A stretch of DNA of 64,000 nt from Sciurus carolinensis (taxonomy: Eukaryota; Chordata; Mammalia; Rodentia; Sciuridae): NCBI RefSeq assembly GCF_902686445.1, contig NC_062232.1:89948932-90012931 (forward strand), written 5' to 3'. Positions within the stretch are counted from its first letter, which is position 1, and every line of letters starts with the position of its first letter. The notes beneath the pieces are model-generated. The model was not told the origin of the DNA. It searched no databases and saw only the letters and a program-made list of their open reading frames with translations. Positions 61,801 through 64,000 of this stretch are shown here, in pieces. Position numbers and translations under genes: made by a program.

Positions 61801-62324
61801 CTAACAGCATGTCTAGTAAAATGACTAAATCATTTTATATTTCCTCCAGAGAGCATGTTGGGATTCTTAGAGAAGCTTGTTACAGAGTGCAAAAACCTCT
61901 ATATTTGTAGGTCTCAGAAGTTTCACACTCCTGTGCTAGTTTGCAATTGAACTTTAGAAATTAGTTAATATTTCTAGTTTAACCATCCTACCTGTTTATA
62001 CTTTATTGCATTCAGTATTGTCTTCCCTCGGTAAGCAAATGCTCGGGCCTGTTTCTTTATTGAGGTTTTGGGTTGGTTGTTTTTCCTGTGATGATCTCTG
62101 TTATCTGTAATAGGTCCAAAAAGTTGTTAACCTGCAACTTGCTTAGCTTTGTTGTTACTTTGCTACATGTTTTAGAGCAATGTCTTCAAGCTCTCTAAGC
62201 TAAAAGTGCCAGTTAATAAGTTAATACTGAGTTTTAGTAGTTGTTTATGGTATATTGTGTATCCCAGTAGGGTTTTCTCTTTGTTTATGTTTTGCGTACT
62301 TTTTTTTCAGTCTATTGCTTGCTT

Positions 62325-62475
62325 ATTCTTTTTTTTTTCTTTTGTACTGGGGAACAAACCCAAGGGTGCTATACCTCTGAAATAATCCCTTTTAATTTTT
62401 TTTTATTTTGAGACAGGATTTTGCTACATTGCCCAGGCTGACCTTGAACTTGCAATCCTCCTGCCTCAGATTTCA
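62325..62475 (-). repeat. B1-ID dimeric SINE, antisense, truncated
   Basis: gtactggggaacaaacccaa, a shortened ID half, then ttgagacaggattttgctac and aatcctcctgcctcag, where it stops. Confidence 0.8.
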
Positions 62476-62507
62476 GCTTATTTATTTTCTTTATGATGGT
62501 TTTTGAT

Positions 62508-62592
62508 GCTTGTATTTTGTTGTATTTGGGATAGAACCCAGGGCCTCACACATGCTGTATAGTCTACCACTGAGCTTCATACCCATCCCCTA
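62508..62592 (-). repeat. ID SINE, antisense
   Basis: gggatagaacccagggcctc, acacatgctgtatagtctac and cactgagcttcatacccatc. Confidence 0.8.
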
Positions 62593-62594
62593 AT

Positions 62595-63760
62595 GTTTGT
62601 TTATGAGAAATTTTTAATTTTAATGAAATATAATTTGTCCTTTTTTTCCTTTATCTTTATTGTTGGTTTTTCCTTTATTGTGTCTAAAGAATCTCATCCT
62701 ATGCCAAGGTCACAAAGATATCTCCTATGTTTTTTATTTTCTAATAACTTTACAGTGTTAGCTTTTATATTTAAGGATCTTGGAAGTAATTTTTCATGGT
62801 GTGAAGTTGGAATTGACATGCCTGTTTAAAATATAGGCATATTATTATTTCATCAAAACCTATTGGAGAGTTTTCTTTTCTCAGCAAACATTTCTGCCAC
62901 TATTTTTTAAAAAATTGACTTTATTCTTGCGGGTTTAATATTGGATTCTCCATTTTGTTCCATTGATACATTAATTTAGTAATATTGTGTTTGTTGGTTG
63001 CTGTAGTTTTCCAAGAAGTCTTAAAATCAGGATGAGTAAGTATTACAATTTTCTTCATCGTTTTAGTACAATTTTGTATAGTTTATGTCCTTTATATGAC
63101 CATATAAATTTTAGAATTGCCTTGTCAATGTCTACAACAAAGTCTAAGAATTTTTATGGGACTGTACTGAATATATGGATAATTTCAGGGAAAATTGATT
63201 CCTTAAGAATATTTGGACTCCAATACATGAACCTAGCATACATTTTTATTCATTTAATATCTATATATTTCCATTCCATTCCTTTTCATTTTTCTTAGCA
63301 GTGTTGTATCTTTTTCATTTTATACATCTTGTACATCTTTCATTAATTTTATCTCTAAATAATGTATGCCTTTGGATGCCACTAAAAATTGTGTTAACTT
63401 AAATTTTTATTTTAAAAAATTTACTTATTTAGATTTATAGTTTTGTGGATAACTTCAAATTTTCTCCATTTAACAATCACATAATCTTCTAATCGAGACC
63501 ACTTTAATTTTCCCTTTGCAAATATAAGGAAAAAAAATGTTACTCTTTTTTCCTTATTTGATTGCAGGGGCTAATCTTAATGACAAAATATTGAAGAAAT
63601 ATGAGAGAGGATATTTGTGTCTGTTTTCTAATTGTAGACAGAAAAATCTTCAATATTTCACTATTAATTATGTTAGATGCAAATTTTTTACATGCATATC
63701 ATTAGTTTGAAGAAGTTCCCTTCTGTTTTGAGTTTTATGATCATTTTTATCATGAGTGGA
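62595..63760 (-). mobile_element. Old L1 ORF2 region, antisense
   Basis: aatctcatcctatgccaagg, tcacaaagatatctcctatg, ttgttccattgatacattaa, taaattttagaattgccttg and caggatgagtaagtattaca are ordered antisense landmarks. Confidence 0.8.
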
Positions 63761-64000
63761 TCCAATGATTATATAATTTTGTCCATGAATTTTGTCCAAT
63801 GATCATATAAAACAGTATAGTATATTATATAGATTAAGTTCTTACAAAATATACATTTGCCTCAAAATGTATTTATTTATACAAGCATACACACACTGAG
63901 CAAGGAATACAAATTGACAAGACTCTGGAATTAGATACATCAGTACATTAATAGAGTCCAACTTTGAATGTTGAAAGTTTATTTTTTTACTTTCATAGTT

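Overview
This is mammalian nuclear DNA, very probably from a squirrel-family rodent (marmot or ground squirrel type) and from the X chromosome. Two things support this. First, the only genuine coding exons are the 5' ends of two type IV collagen genes, COL4A6 (minus strand) and COL4A5 (plus strand), which lie head to head on the X in mammals. Second, the intron is full of tRNA-derived ID SINEs and dimeric B1-ID SINEs of the kind abundant in Sciuridae, plus rodent-type L1 copies. There is no operon, CRISPR array, bacterial gene or functional RNA gene.

Layout. 1-537 is COL4A6 intron 2. 538-589 is COL4A6 exon 2 (rest of the signal peptide). 782-792 is the coding end of a COL4A6 first exon (MHPG start). 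793-2717 is the shared bidirectional promoter and 5' UTR interval; its COL4A5 side is GC-rich, with a GC box, CCAAT boxes, G-quadruplex-type G runs and a purine/pyrimidine block. 2718-2798 is COL4A5 exon 1 (27 codons of signal peptide, then a gtaagt donor). Everything from 2799 to 64000 is COL4A5 intron 1; exon 2 was not found.

The intron is a layered set of transposable elements. The oldest layer has MIR, L2, MER20, a hAT transposon with transposase traces (15034-16334), MLT1-like LTRs, and old L1 copies lying mostly antisense to COL4A5. One antisense L1 (about 26275-33180) carries two MaLR-type LTRs, a younger L1 with an inverted 5' end, and several SINEs. A nearly full-length but broken L1 lies in sense at 40736-47866. 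An ERVL-type pol remnant lies at 58262-59735 and carries two SINEs. The most unusual structure is a ~291-bp inverted repeat with about 98% identity between arms (52960-53251 and 54761-55051), about 1.5 kb apart, flanking a young L1 3' end.

Functionally, COL4A5 and COL4A6 encode collagen chains that assemble together in some basement membranes (alpha5-alpha5-alpha6), so the shared promoter is the regulatory core. I found no undescribed multi-gene system. The points of interest are the promoter structure, the inverted duplication, the nested-element stratigraphy and several insertions with clear target-site duplications. Repeat family names come from recalled consensus features, not a database search.
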